64,000 bases of DNA from Pontibacter ummariensis (lineage in GTDB: Bacteria > Bacteroidota > Bacteroidia > Cytophagales > Hymenobacteraceae). The stretch spans positions 1 to 64,000 of the forward strand of contig NZ_FZOQ01000029.1 of the NCBI RefSeq assembly GCF_900188175.1, in the 5' to 3' direction. A program made the translations under genes and the position numbers. Under the pieces are notes generated by a model. It did not search any database. It saw nothing but the letters and a program-made list of their open reading frames with translations, and had not been told where the DNA came from. Shown here piece after piece: positions 43,292-51,923 of the stretch. The number at the start of each line of letters is the position of its first letter. Position 1 is the first letter of the stretch.

Positions 43292-43699
43292 CTATGGCGC
43301 AATCGAGCCTTCTTCAGTCGGTACGCCTGCCTCTTTCAGAGCCGGATAGCCGCCTATATTATAAATATGCTTAAAACCTGCCTGTCGCATCATTTCAGCG
43401 GCTTTGCCGCTGCGGTTGCCAGAGGCGCAATAGAGGTAATACTTTTTGTCTTTGTCCCAGTCTTTCATCTCTTCCGCAAACGCTCCGCCCCGAAAGTCAG
43501 AATTCTCCGCCCCGTCCAGGTGCCCTGTGGCATACTCTTCTGGGGTGCGCACATCCAGCAACACTGTTTTACGGCTCATGCGCTCCTGAATAAACTCGGC
43601 TGGAGTAAGTTGCTGTACAGCTACAGGGGGCTGTTGTTGCGGACCAGCGCAGGCCCAGGCTGCTCCGGCCAGCATTACGGCAATGAGTGTCTTTTTCAT
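43292..43699 (-). CDS. Rhodanese-like lipoprotein
   Basis: This 135-residue protein has a lipoprotein signal ending AWAC (Cys17) and one rhodanese domain (about 30-128). It contains VLLDVRTPEEYATGHLDGAENSDF, the active-site loop YCASGNRSGKAAEMM with Cys91, and IYNIGGYPALKEAGVP. The catalytic Cys is present, so sulfur or persulfide transfer in the periplasm is plausible. It lies downstream of an ArsR-family regulator on the same strand (101-bp gap), which suggests joint control by sulfur or redox state. Confidence 0.92.
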   Translation of the reverse strand: MKKTLIAVMLAGAAWACAGPQQQPPVAVQQLTPAEFIQERMSRKTVLLDVRTPEEYATGHLDGAENSDFRGGAFAEEMKDWDKDKKYYLYCASGNRSGKAAEMMRQAGFKHIYNIGGYPALKEAGVPTEEGSIAP

Positions 43700-43800
43700 G
43701 GGGGCTCTTAATCGACTGTTCTTTTAAGTAAAAGCTCAAAGCTTTACGGATTGTTAATTTACAGGATTAGACGCGGTTTTCATACAAAATACGATGGCTG

Positions 43801-44106
43801 TTATAAAACCTGTGAGCCATTGATCACATCTATAATGTTGGTGATGCTGGTGTCGGTCAGGAAGTAATGGACGTTCTTCCCCTGGCGTTGCGTATCCACC
43901 AGTCCTTTATCACGCATATTGGTGAGGTGGTGGGACAGCAGCGACTGCTCTATTTGTAGCACCTCCTGTATCTGGCTTACAGTCAGGCGCTCGCGTTGTT
44001 CTAAAAGGTCAATGATACTAATGCGTACAGGGTGTGCTACACATTTCAGTACATAAGCGGCCCTTTCCAACTTCTTCTGGTCAACCCGTACTTTTAAGGA
44101 ACTCAT
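43801..44106 (-). CDS. ArsR-family winged-helix regulator
   Basis: This 101-residue protein has the ArsR helix-turn-helix LKCVAHPVRISIIDLLEQRERLTVSQIQEVLQIEQSLLSHHLTNMRDKGLVDTQRQGKNVHYFLTD. The classical metal-binding ELCVCDL box is replaced by LTVSQIQ. Only one Cys (about residue 22, in LKCVAHP) remains, so control by arsenic or cadmium through that site is unlikely. A redox or persulfide response together with the rhodanese gene downstream is possible but not shown. A small AT-rich inverted repeat overlies its upstream region. Confidence 0.9.
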   Translation of the reverse strand: MSSLKVRVDQKKLERAAYVLKCVAHPVRISIIDLLEQRERLTVSQIQEVLQIEQSLLSHHLTNMRDKGLVDTQRQGKNVHYFLTDTSITNIIDVINGSQVL

Positions 44107-44116
44107 GTAATTTAAA

Positions 44117-44132
44117 TATTAGCTATATAATA
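44117..44132. promoter_or_regulatory. Possible operator of the ArsR-family gene
   Basis: TATTA (44117-44121) and TAATA (44128-44132) form an inverted repeat with a 6-bp spacer, 11 bp before the start codon. AT-rich inverted repeats near the promoter are typical ArsR-family sites, but this one is short. Confidence 0.3.
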
Positions 44133-44232
44133 GGTATGAACATGTCTTCATGTTTCAGAGAGTAGTACAATTAATCTCAGGCTGTAGTTCCGTATCTTTC
44201 TATAAAAGGACGCAGGGTTTATACACTGGCAC

Positions 44233-44267
44233 AAAAAAAGCAGCGCCGGAATACTCCGGCGCTGCTT
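44233..44267 (-). terminator. Terminator of the catalase gene
   Basis: AAGCAGCGCCGGA (44238-44250) pairs perfectly with TCCGGCGCTGCTT (44255-44267) around AATAC-type loop bases. A7 on the plus strand gives a T run on the minus strand. It starts 33 bp past the stop codon. Confidence 0.92.
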
Positions 44268-44299
44268 AGGGTATAAAAAACAGGAAAAGGAAAACAGGA

Positions 44300-45811
44300 T
44301 TATACGCTGGGCTGCATAGACCCTCCGGTATGTGCGGTTACGTCTACCCCCAGTCCTTGTGCGACACCTAGCCCAAGGCTGATATCGGCGCGGAAGAAGT
44401 GGCATAGCTGACGGTTAATGATCAGGTCGCGCTTCGGTCCGCCGATGCCTTTCATGGCCCCCACGATGTTCTTGATCGTGTTTTGCTTCTCTTCTGCTGT
44501 CATCAGTCGGAACAGGTCACCTGGCTGTGTGTAGTGGTCGTTTTCGCCTTCCGCATTACGGTCGAAAGAGTCTGCCACTACGTTCTGGCCCAGGTGCTCT
44601 GCTGGCTGCTTGTACTTTTCATCCGCATAGCTGTCATCGAAGCTGTTCGGGAAGTAGTTGGGCTTGCTGCCGCCGTTTCCATCCACACGCATGGCACCAT
44701 CACGCTGGTAGTTGTTTACGGCGAACGGGCAGCGGTTTACCGGGATCTGCTCATAATTCGCACCTAAACGGTAACGCTGGGCATCCGGGTAACCCAGGAT
44801 GCGGCCCTGCAGCATTTTGTCCGGCGAAAAGCCGATGCCGTCTACAATGTGGGCCGGGGCAAAAGCCGACTGCTCTACGTGCGCAAAGTAGTTATCCGGA
44901 TTCTCATTCAGTTCCAGCACCCCCACATCCATCAGTGGGAAATCTTTCTGCGACCACACTTTCGTCACGTCGAATGGATTCCACTTATAGGTAGCGGCCT
45001 CTGCTTCGGTCATAATCTGCACTTTAACCGCCCAGCGGGGGAAGTCACCTCTGTCAATCGCCTCTACCAAGTCGCGCTGCGCCTGGTCCGGGTCTATGCC
45101 TTTCATGCGGGTTGCCTCCTCGTCGGTAAAGTTCTGAATGCCCTGGAGGGTCTTGAAGTGGAACTTCACGAATACCCGCTCATTCTCTGCGTTGATGAAA
45201 GAGAAGGTGTGGCTGCCAAAACCATGCATATGGCGGTAAGAGAGGGGGGTGCCACGGTCACTCATCAGGATCATCACCTGGTGTAGGCTCTCGGGATTCA
45301 GGCTCCAGAAGTCCCACACCATCGTAGCGCTCTTACAGTTGGTATACGGGTCACGCTTTTGTGTATGGATAAAGTCCGGGAACTTCTTCGGGTCTTTGAT
45401 AAAGAAAACAGGCGTGTTGTTTCCTACCAGGTCCCAGTTGCCGTCCTCGGTATAAAACTTCAGGGCAAAGCCACGTGGGTCGCGCTCGCTGTCTGCACTG
45501 CCTTTCTCGCCACCTACTGTTGAAAAGCGCAGGAACACGCGGGTTTCTTTCCCGACCTCGCTGAATACTTTAGCGCGGGTGTACTTCGTGATGTCATGTG
45601 TTACCTTGAAGGTGCCGTAAGCGCCGGAACCTTTGGCATGCACCACGCGCTCGGGAATACGCTCACGGTTAAAGTGAGCCAGTTTCTCGTGCAGGAAGAA
45701 GTCCTGCAGTAACAGTGGGCCACGCGGACCAGCAGACTGGCTGTCTTCATAATCATACACAGGCTTGCCGGAGGCAGTGGTTAGGCGGGTATTTCTTTCT
45801 TTATCACTCAT
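44300..45811 (-). CDS. katA: Monofunctional haem catalase
   Basis: I start at the ATG at 45809-45811 (503 residues, MSDKERNTRLTTASGKPV), the normal start for small-subunit catalases; 13 residues more are open upstream. Conserved sites are the active His in RVVHAKGSGAYG, Asn in VGNNTPVFF, the substrate-channel FLRFSTVGGEKGSADSERDPRGFALKFY, and the haem-ligand Tyr in GYPDAQRYRLG. It decomposes hydrogen peroxide in the cytosol. A promoter with both elements lies 37-67 bp upstream and is overlapped by an inverted repeat, so peroxide-responsive control is likely. Confidence 0.97.
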   Translation of the reverse strand: MSDKERNTRLTTASGKPVYDYEDSQSAGPRGPLLLQDFFLHEKLAHFNRERIPERVVHAKGSGAYGTFKVTHDITKYTRAKVFSEVGKETRVFLRFSTVGGEKGSADSERDPRGFALKFYTEDGNWDLVGNNTPVFFIKDPKKFPDFIHTQKRDPYTNCKSATMVWDFWSLNPESLHQVMILMSDRGTPLSYRHMHGFGSHTFSFINAENERVFVKFHFKTLQGIQNFTDEEATRMKGIDPDQAQRDLVEAIDRGDFPRWAVKVQIMTEAEAATYKWNPFDVTKVWSQKDFPLMDVGVLELNENPDNYFAHVEQSAFAPAHIVDGIGFSPDKMLQGRILGYPDAQRYRLGANYEQIPVNRCPFAVNNYQRDGAMRVDGNGGSKPNYFPNSFDDSYADEKYKQPAEHLGQNVVADSFDRNAEGENDHYTQPGDLFRLMTAEEKQNTIKNIVGAMKGIGGPKRDLIINRQLCHFFRADISLGLGVAQGLGVDVTAHTGGSMQPSV

Positions 45812-45847
45812 GGTTAAAAGCGTTGAGATTATCTGTTGTTGATGTCT

Positions 45848-45878
45848 CAAAAGTATTTCTAACCACTATATATATCAA
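45848..45878 (-). promoter_or_regulatory. Catalase promoter
   Basis: On the minus strand TTG (45876-45878), a 20-nt spacer and TACTTTTG (45848-45855) match TTG-N19/21-TAnnTTTG at every defined base. It is the clearest promoter in the window. Confidence 0.7.
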
Positions 45879-45888
45879 ATCGATTGAT
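45874..45888. promoter_or_regulatory. Inverted repeat overlapping the catalase -33 element
   Basis: ATCAA (45874-45878) and TTGAT (45884-45888) flank ATCGA. The left arm covers the -33 TTG. The placement suits a repressor or an activator that contacts polymerase; the protein is unknown. Confidence 0.45.
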
Positions 45889-46013
45889 TTTATGATGTTA
45901 TAGGGTGTGTCTATAATTAGGTAAAAGCAACAGTAGGATTCAAGTAAGAGCCAGCAGGGGACAGGTTGACAAGTAAGGGACCCGATGACAAAGCTTGGTT
46001 TAACAGCCTGCTC

Positions 46014-47156
46014 TTAAAAGGCCTCGCCGATTACTACATAGAAGTTACTACCCTCGCGCCCGTAGCCTAAATCGATTCGTATGTTCAGTTTCTCCTCCTG
46101 GCTTAAGGCATAGCGTAGCCCAGAGCCAACAGAATATTTAAGGGTAGAGAAACGCACATCCGACGGCTGGTCAAACACGTCCCCCAAGCCGGCAAAGGCA
46201 GCCAGGCCGAAGCGACGGTACAAGGGGAAACGGTACTCGACCTGGGTACCGACAAAGTTGTCGTCTAAAAAACGGTTGCGGGCATAACCGCGCAGGATTT
46301 TATCGCCGCCCGCAGGGGCCAGACGCATGACCGGCACCTCTCCCTTGTTCAGGTTTAACACCGTGTTGAAAGCCAGCACCCGGCCGGGCTTCAGTTCCAG
46401 GTATTTGCTAAAGTTCAGGTTTACGTTCCGGTAGTCGAAGTCTCCGCCCAGCATGTTGCCAAAGTTGTACAAAGAGACTTCGAAGAGCGTGCCCTTGCTG
46501 GCAAAAGCGGTGTTATCACGGGTGTCGAACAGAAGAACCAAACCTGCCCCACTGTTCAGGCCGCCTTTGTAGCCCGTAATCTGCTGTGCCAGCAAAAGGC
46601 TTTCCCGGCCCTCACTTAGGGAGTCAGCGCTTAGGTTATAGTAATTGGTTAACAGAAAGTCCAGCCCCAGAAAAACATGATGTCCCAGGTTCTTCAACCC
46701 ACCAAGCCTGGCGCTTACATAAGAGTATTTGTACCTGCCCTCGTCTTCCAAGGGGGTACTGTTCCCGATCCCATAAAACCTGTCGGTATATACCCGGTGG
46801 CGTAACTCGCCGCGCAGCAGGTACTTTTCCTCCCGGGTAAATACGCTCCATTCCAGTTGCTGGTCCATTTGCTTGTTTAGGGTATAGTCGGCTAACAGGC
46901 GGGCAGTGGAAAGGCGGGTATAACTGGAATCCGTGTGGCTCCTCAGGCGCATGATACCAATAACAGCGGCTCCCAGGCCAAGGCGGGTGTCAGGGGTGTA
47001 GTATACCACTGGTATTGGGATAAGGCTTTTCACGCTACTTTCGCTGCCTTTCATAGCAGTCGTGGTGTCGGCTGGGAACGACGGTGCCATCGCACTGGTC
47101 TTGTAACAGGAAATTCCGCCGCAGAATAGCAGCAGGAGGTACAGGTATTTTTTCAT
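46014..47156 (-). CDS. BamA/TamA-type outer-membrane beta-barrel protein
   Basis: This 380-residue protein has an N-terminal signal (either lipid-type at GGISC, Cys17, or cleaved after SAMA). It lacks POTRA domains. The barrel region begins at IPVVYYTPDTRLGLGAAVIG and contains YGIGNSTPLEDEGRYKYSYVSARLGG, GLVLLFDTRDNTAFASKGTLFEVSLYNFG and the surface-antigen loop LRGYARNRFLDDNFVGTQVEYRFPLYRRFGLAAFAGLG. The last residue is Phe, the usual barrel terminus. The family is the bacterial surface antigen/Omp85-like barrel. Without POTRA domains it is probably not the BamA insertase itself. Confidence 0.88.
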   Translation of the reverse strand: MKKYLYLLLLFCGGISCYKTSAMAPSFPADTTTAMKGSESSVKSLIPIPVVYYTPDTRLGLGAAVIGIMRLRSHTDSSYTRLSTARLLADYTLNKQMDQQLEWSVFTREEKYLLRGELRHRVYTDRFYGIGNSTPLEDEGRYKYSYVSARLGGLKNLGHHVFLGLDFLLTNYYNLSADSLSEGRESLLLAQQITGYKGGLNSGAGLVLLFDTRDNTAFASKGTLFEVSLYNFGNMLGGDFDYRNVNLNFSKYLELKPGRVLAFNTVLNLNKGEVPVMRLAPAGGDKILRGYARNRFLDDNFVGTQVEYRFPLYRRFGLAAFAGLGDVFDQPSDVRFSTLKYSVGSGLRYALSQEEKLNIRIDLGYGREGSNFYVVIGEAF

Positions 47157-47372
47157 AGTTCTACTGCTGCTAAAGGATGTGATTGGTGCTTTTACCTTCC
47201 TGGCTTTCAGCTAGTAAGTACACACCTTAAAGAAACTAAATATAGCATATAGCGGTCACAGTAACTACAGATGCTGCAAAGGCAAGAAAAATAAAGTTAT
47301 GGTTGGATTCTATGTTAGGACATCACTACATTTGGATATCTAACTTTATACCAATCACCTTAATAACACCTG

Positions 47373-50300
47373 ATGAAAAAAATCTTTACCATTGCAGCCT
47401 GCCTGGCCCTCAGTGCGGGCAGTGTAATGGCGCAGGAGACTTTTCCGCGCAACGGAGTGTATGATGAGCGCTCCGGGCTGGTGGCGCTCACCAACGCCAC
47501 CATTCACACTGATTACAAAACCACCCTGCCCAACGCAACACTGCTTATCCGTAACGGAAAGGTAGTAGAAGTTGGCGCTGGCGTAAAAGTGCCGGCAGGG
47601 GCTGTGGTGGTAGATGCCAAAGGCAAGCATATTTACCCGGGCCTGGTGGACATGTTCACCGACTACGGCCTGCCAGAGGTGAAAGAAGAGCGCAGAGGCT
47701 ACGGCTCGCCTCCTCAACCCGAGTCGGAGAAGCAGGGTGCTTATAACTGGAACCAGGCAATTCGTCCGGAAACGAATGCCGTAGAGCTTTTTACGGTAGA
47801 TAAGAAGAAGGCCGAAGAGCTGCGCAAGCTCGGTTTCGGGACTGTGCTTGCGGTGCACCGTGATGGGATTGCCCGTGGTACAGCTGCCCTCGTAACACTA
47901 GCCGACAAGCGTGAGAACGAAGTTGTGTTGCTGGACAAGGCTGCAGGTGCGCTTTCGTTTGACAGGGGCTCTTCGAAGCAGGACTACCCTAACTCTTTGA
48001 TGGGGGCCGTTGCCCTGTTGCGCCAGACCTACCTGGATGCCCAGTGGAATGCCCAGAACCCGGGGAAAGAGCAGAACATCTCCCTAAAGGCTTTTGCTGA
48101 GGCTAACAAGTATCCGCAGATTTTTGAAGTAGACAACAAGCTGAACGTACTACGTGCCGATAAAGTAGGTGACGAGTTCGGAAAGCAGTACATCATTAAA
48201 GGCGCCGGTGATGAGTACCAGGCCCTACAGCAGGTAAAGGCGACTAAGGCCCCGATCATCCTGTCGCTTAATTTCCCGGATGCCTATAACGTGGAAGATC
48301 CGTTTGATGCCCGTCGTGTATCCTTAGAGGACATGAAGCACTGGGAAATGGCCCCTGCCAATGCGGCTATGCTGCAAAAAGCAGGAGTGACCATCGCCTT
48401 TACCGCTTCTGATCTGAAAGACAAGAAAGATTTCCTGCCTAACCTGCGCAAAGCGGTGCAGTACGGCCTGTCCGAAGAGGAAGCCTTGAAAGCTCTCACA
48501 GCTACGCCTGCGCAATTGCTTCACGTGGAAAACAAGGTGGGTAGCCTGAACAAAGGCATGCTGGCCAACTTTATCATTACCAGCGACAACCTGTTTGCGA
48601 AGGATAACATCATCCTGGAGAACTGGGTGCAGGGCAACCAATATAAGATTACGGAGGTGCCGGCTGACTACCGCGGGGTGTACACCCTGAAAATGGACGG
48701 GCAGCCAGCACGTAGGCTTCTGGTGTCTGGCTCGTTGGAAAAGCCAGAGCTGAAGGTGATCGCGCAGGACACCGTGAAAGGCAAGATATCTTTCAACGGT
48801 AACCTGGTGACGATCTCTTTTGAGAAGGACAAGAAAAGTAACGAGACGATCCGCCTGAGCGGTTGGGCTGCTGGGAAGAACCTGCAGGGCGAAGGCCAGC
48901 TACCGGATGCTTCTACTGTGAAATGGGAGGCTGCTTTTGCGGAGGCGACAACAGAGAAGCAGAAGAAAGAAGAGGCGAAAGAGGCTGTAGCGCTTGGAAA
49001 CATGATCTATCCTTTTCAGGCCTTTGGGCAGGCAGAACTGCCAAAACAGGAAACAGTGCTGATCAAGAATGCTACTGTCTGGACGAACGAGAAAGAAGGC
49101 AAGCTGGAGAACGCAGACGTGTTGCTGAAGAATGGCAAAATCGCTAAAGTAGGCAAGAACCTGAGCGAGTCGGGTGCCCGCGTGATTGACGGAACCGGCA
49201 AGCACGTAACGCCAGGCATCATCGACGAGCACTCCCACATTGCCCTGGACGGCGTGAACGAAGGCACGCAGTCCGTTACCGCTGAGGTGCGTATGTCTGA
49301 CGTCGTTGACCCGGAGGATATCAATATCTATCGCCAGTTAGCAGGCGGTGTTACCACCTCACAGCTATTGCATGGCTCTGCCAACCCGGTGGGTGGGCAG
49401 TCGGCTGTGGTAAAGCTCCGTTGGGGCAAGAGCGCCGATGAGATGCTGATCAAAGACGCGAAGTTCATCAAGTTTGCCCTGGGCGAGAACGTGAAGCACT
49501 CCAACCGCAGCCGCGAGCACAGCATCCGTTTCCCACAGTCCAGAATGGGAGTGGAGCAGGTGTATGTAGATGCCTTTACGCGTGCCAAAGAGTATGAGCA
49601 AAACTGGAAAGCCTATAATAAGCTGAGCAAGCGTGAGAAGGCCAAAACGCCGGCCCCACGTCGTGACCTGGAGTTGGAGGCGCTGGTAGAGATCCTGAAC
49701 GACGAGCGCTTTATCACCTGCCACTCTTACGTGCAGTCAGAGATCAACATGATGATGAAAGTGGCCGAAGAGATGGGCTTTAAAGTAAACACCTTCACGC
49801 ACATCCTGGAAGGTTATAAGGTAGCCGATAAGATGAAGGAGCACGGCGTGGGCGGCTCTACGTTCGCTGACTGGTGGGCCTACAAGATGGAGGTGAAAGA
49901 TGCCATCCCGTACAACGCAGGCATTATGAACCAGGTAGGCGTGGTAACAGCCATCAACTCGGATGATGCGGAAATGGCCCGTCGTCTGAACCAGGAAGCA
50001 GCCAAGTCCGTGAAGTATACGGGCATGAGCGAGGAAGAAGCCCTGAAAATGGTGACCCTGAACCCGGCCAAGCTCCTGCACCTGGACGACAGAATGGGTA
50101 GCCTTAAAGAAGGCAAAGACGCTGACGTGGTGCTATGGAATGAGAACCCGCTTTCGATCTATGCCAAACCGCTGAAGACTTTCGTGGACGGTGTTGCTTA
50201 CTACGACCTGGAGCGCGACGAGCAGCTGCGCGAAGAACTGGAGAAGGAGCGTGTGCGCCTGGTGCAGAAGATGCTTCATGCCAAAGAGGGCGGTGCTAAA

Positions 50301-50387
50301 ACACAGGCTCCGGTGAGCAAGAAAGTGCGCGTGCTGCACTGCGAGGAAGTGGAGCAGGATGCGGAAGAAAGCTACTTTGCTTATTAA
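47373..50387 (+). CDS. Secreted double amidohydrolase protein with one intact metal site
   Basis: This 1004-residue protein has a signal peptide (1-20, VMAQ). It holds two amidohydrolase-fold regions. The first (about 25-440) reads IYPGLVDMFTDYGLPE where an active enzyme has HxH, so its metal site is lost, though the C-terminal ALTATPAQLLHVENKVGSL block is kept. The second (about 560-950) reads TPGIIDEHSHIALDG with HSH near 620-622, TFTHILEGYKVA, INSDDAEMARRL and KMVTLNPAKLLHLDDRMGSL, so it is probably active. It lies 79 bp before a second gene that is also metal-site-deficient; they form an operon with paired Bacteroidota amidohydrolases. Confidence 0.93.
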   Translation: MKKIFTIAACLALSAGSVMAQETFPRNGVYDERSGLVALTNATIHTDYKTTLPNATLLIRNGKVVEVGAGVKVPAGAVVVDAKGKHIYPGLVDMFTDYGLPEVKEERRGYGSPPQPESEKQGAYNWNQAIRPETNAVELFTVDKKKAEELRKLGFGTVLAVHRDGIARGTAALVTLADKRENEVVLLDKAAGALSFDRGSSKQDYPNSLMGAVALLRQTYLDAQWNAQNPGKEQNISLKAFAEANKYPQIFEVDNKLNVLRADKVGDEFGKQYIIKGAGDEYQALQQVKATKAPIILSLNFPDAYNVEDPFDARRVSLEDMKHWEMAPANAAMLQKAGVTIAFTASDLKDKKDFLPNLRKAVQYGLSEEEALKALTATPAQLLHVENKVGSLNKGMLANFIITSDNLFAKDNIILENWVQGNQYKITEVPADYRGVYTLKMDGQPARRLLVSGSLEKPELKVIAQDTVKGKISFNGNLVTISFEKDKKSNETIRLSGWAAGKNLQGEGQLPDASTVKWEAAFAEATTEKQKKEEAKEAVALGNMIYPFQAFGQAELPKQETVLIKNATVWTNEKEGKLENADVLLKNGKIAKVGKNLSESGARVIDGTGKHVTPGIIDEHSHIALDGVNEGTQSVTAEVRMSDVVDPEDINIYRQLAGGVTTSQLLHGSANPVGGQSAVVKLRWGKSADEMLIKDAKFIKFALGENVKHSNRSREHSIRFPQSRMGVEQVYVDAFTRAKEYEQNWKAYNKLSKREKAKTPAPRRDLELEALVEILNDERFITCHSYVQSEINMMMKVAEEMGFKVNTFTHILEGYKVADKMKEHGVGGSTFADWWAYKMEVKDAIPYNAGIMNQVGVVTAINSDDAEMARRLNQEAAKSVKYTGMSEEEALKMVTLNPAKLLHLDDRMGSLKEGKDADVVLWNENPLSIYAKPLKTFVDGVAYYDLERDEQLREELEKERVRLVQKMLHAKEGGAKTQAPVSKKVRVLHCEEVEQDAEESYFAY

Positions 50388-50466
50388 TTTATGGAAGGAG
50401 AAAGAGCTTAACAGTTAATAGTCCTTTGCAAGCGGTTAAGCATTCAGCAATTCAACAATCAACATC

Positions 50467-51807
50467 ATGAAGATCAATAGAAAATATATTTCAGCTTTCG
50501 TGGCACTGCTGCTAAGTGTACCTGTATTGGCACAGGTCCCTGCACCGGCGCCTAAGCAAAGCAAGCCCGTGCTACTGAAAGGGGCCACCCTGCACGTAGG
50601 CAACGGTACAGTGGTAGAGAATGCCGCGGTAGGATTTGACAAGGGCAAGATTACCTATGCCGGGCCGCAGAACGGGGCAAACCTGAGTGGCTATGAAGTA
50701 GTGGACGTAACAGGACAGCATATTTACCCTGGCCTGATTCAGCCCAATTCTGCCCTTGGTCTGAACGAGGTGGAAAGCGTGCGCGCCACCATCGACTGGA
50801 ACGAGGTAGGGGAGTTTAACCCGAACGTGCGCTCCCTTATCGCCTATAACACGGATTCGGACATTATCCCTACCATACGTGCCAATGGCGTACTGATGAC
50901 GCAGGTAACACCGGTGGGGGGCACTATCTCCGGGTCCTCTTCCATTGTGCAACTGGACGCCTGGAACTGGGAGGATGCCGTGCTGAAAGCGGATGAAGGC
51001 ATTCACCTGAACTGGCCTTACATGTTGGTGGAAACTGGCAACAGCCGCAATGACGCCAGGCTCAAGAGAATGGCAGAGCAGCGCGAGCAGACGCTAACGG
51101 AACTAGGTGCCTTGCTGCGCGATGCCGCCGTATACAAGGCCGGGAAGCAGGATAACGAGAACCTGAAGCTCGCCTCGATGACTGGTCTGTTCGACGGCTC
51201 AAAAAAGCTGTACATCCACGCCAACTATGGTAAGGAGATCGTGGAGGGGGTAACTTTCGCGAAAAAGTACGGGGTGAAGGATATTGTGGTGGTAGGTGCC
51301 CGTGATGCTGTCGTGGTGGCGGATTTCCTGAAAGCCAATAACGTATCAGTGATTTACTCCGGCGTACATGCCCTGCCTTCCCGTGCCGAGGAGGACGTGG
51401 ACATGCCGTATAAAACGCCTTACCTGCTGTATAAAGCCGGTGTGCCTTTCGCGCTGGACTATGACCTAGCGATCCATGGTATCCGTAACCTGCCCTTTAT
51501 TGCCGGTACGGCCGCTGCCTATGGACTGGACAAAGAGCAGGCATTGGCTGCTGTATCGCTGAACACGGCCAGGATCCTAGGCATCGACAAGCAGACAGGC
51601 TCTGTAGAGGTGGGTAAAGATGCGACGTTAGTGGTATCTACTGGCGACTTGCTGGACATGCGCACGAACGATGTAACCCAGGCCTTTATTCAGGGGCGTA
51701 AGATTGATCTGAACAATAAGCAGAAGTACCTGTACGAGAAGTTCGAGAACAAGTACAAAGCACAGGAGAAGGTTGACGGAACTGTTCCTACGACCATGAG
51801 TAACTAA
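50467..51807 (+). CDS. Amidohydrolase-fold protein lacking the HxH metal motif
   Basis: This 446-residue secreted protein has a signal peptide (about 1-22, PVLAQ). The fold is evident from GKITYAGPQNGANLSGYEVVDVTGQHIYPGLI and the C-terminal AAVSLNTARILGIDKQTGSVEVGKDATLVVSTGDLLDMRTNDVTQAFIQGRKI. Where HxH is expected it reads PGLIQPNSALGLNEVES, so metal-dependent hydrolysis by the usual mechanism is unlikely. It resembles the first half of the preceding protein. It may bind substrate or form a hetero-oligomer with the active partner; this is an inference. Confidence 0.92.
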   Translation: MKINRKYISAFVALLLSVPVLAQVPAPAPKQSKPVLLKGATLHVGNGTVVENAAVGFDKGKITYAGPQNGANLSGYEVVDVTGQHIYPGLIQPNSALGLNEVESVRATIDWNEVGEFNPNVRSLIAYNTDSDIIPTIRANGVLMTQVTPVGGTISGSSSIVQLDAWNWEDAVLKADEGIHLNWPYMLVETGNSRNDARLKRMAEQREQTLTELGALLRDAAVYKAGKQDNENLKLASMTGLFDGSKKLYIHANYGKEIVEGVTFAKKYGVKDIVVVGARDAVVVADFLKANNVSVIYSGVHALPSRAEEDVDMPYKTPYLLYKAGVPFALDYDLAIHGIRNLPFIAGTAAAYGLDKEQALAAVSLNTARILGIDKQTGSVEVGKDATLVVSTGDLLDMRTNDVTQAFIQGRKIDLNNKQKYLYEKFENKYKAQEKVDGTVPTTMSN

Positions 51808-51828
51808 TATTTTTCGAAGGAGTCTAAC

Positions 51829-51867
51829 AAAAAAGGGAGCTGCCAGAATCTGGCAGCTCCCTTTTTT
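51829..51867. terminator. Bidirectional terminator between the amidohydrolase and PhoD-type genes
   Basis: AAAAAAGGGAGCTGCCAG (51829-51846) pairs with CTGGCAGCTCCCTTTTTT (51850-51867). The A and T arms serve both converging genes. Confidence 0.92.
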
Positions 51868-51923
51868 ATGCTTTCAACTCAATCTCTCTTCATTGCCCTC
51901 AGCTCTTTTGAGCAGGGAAATGG

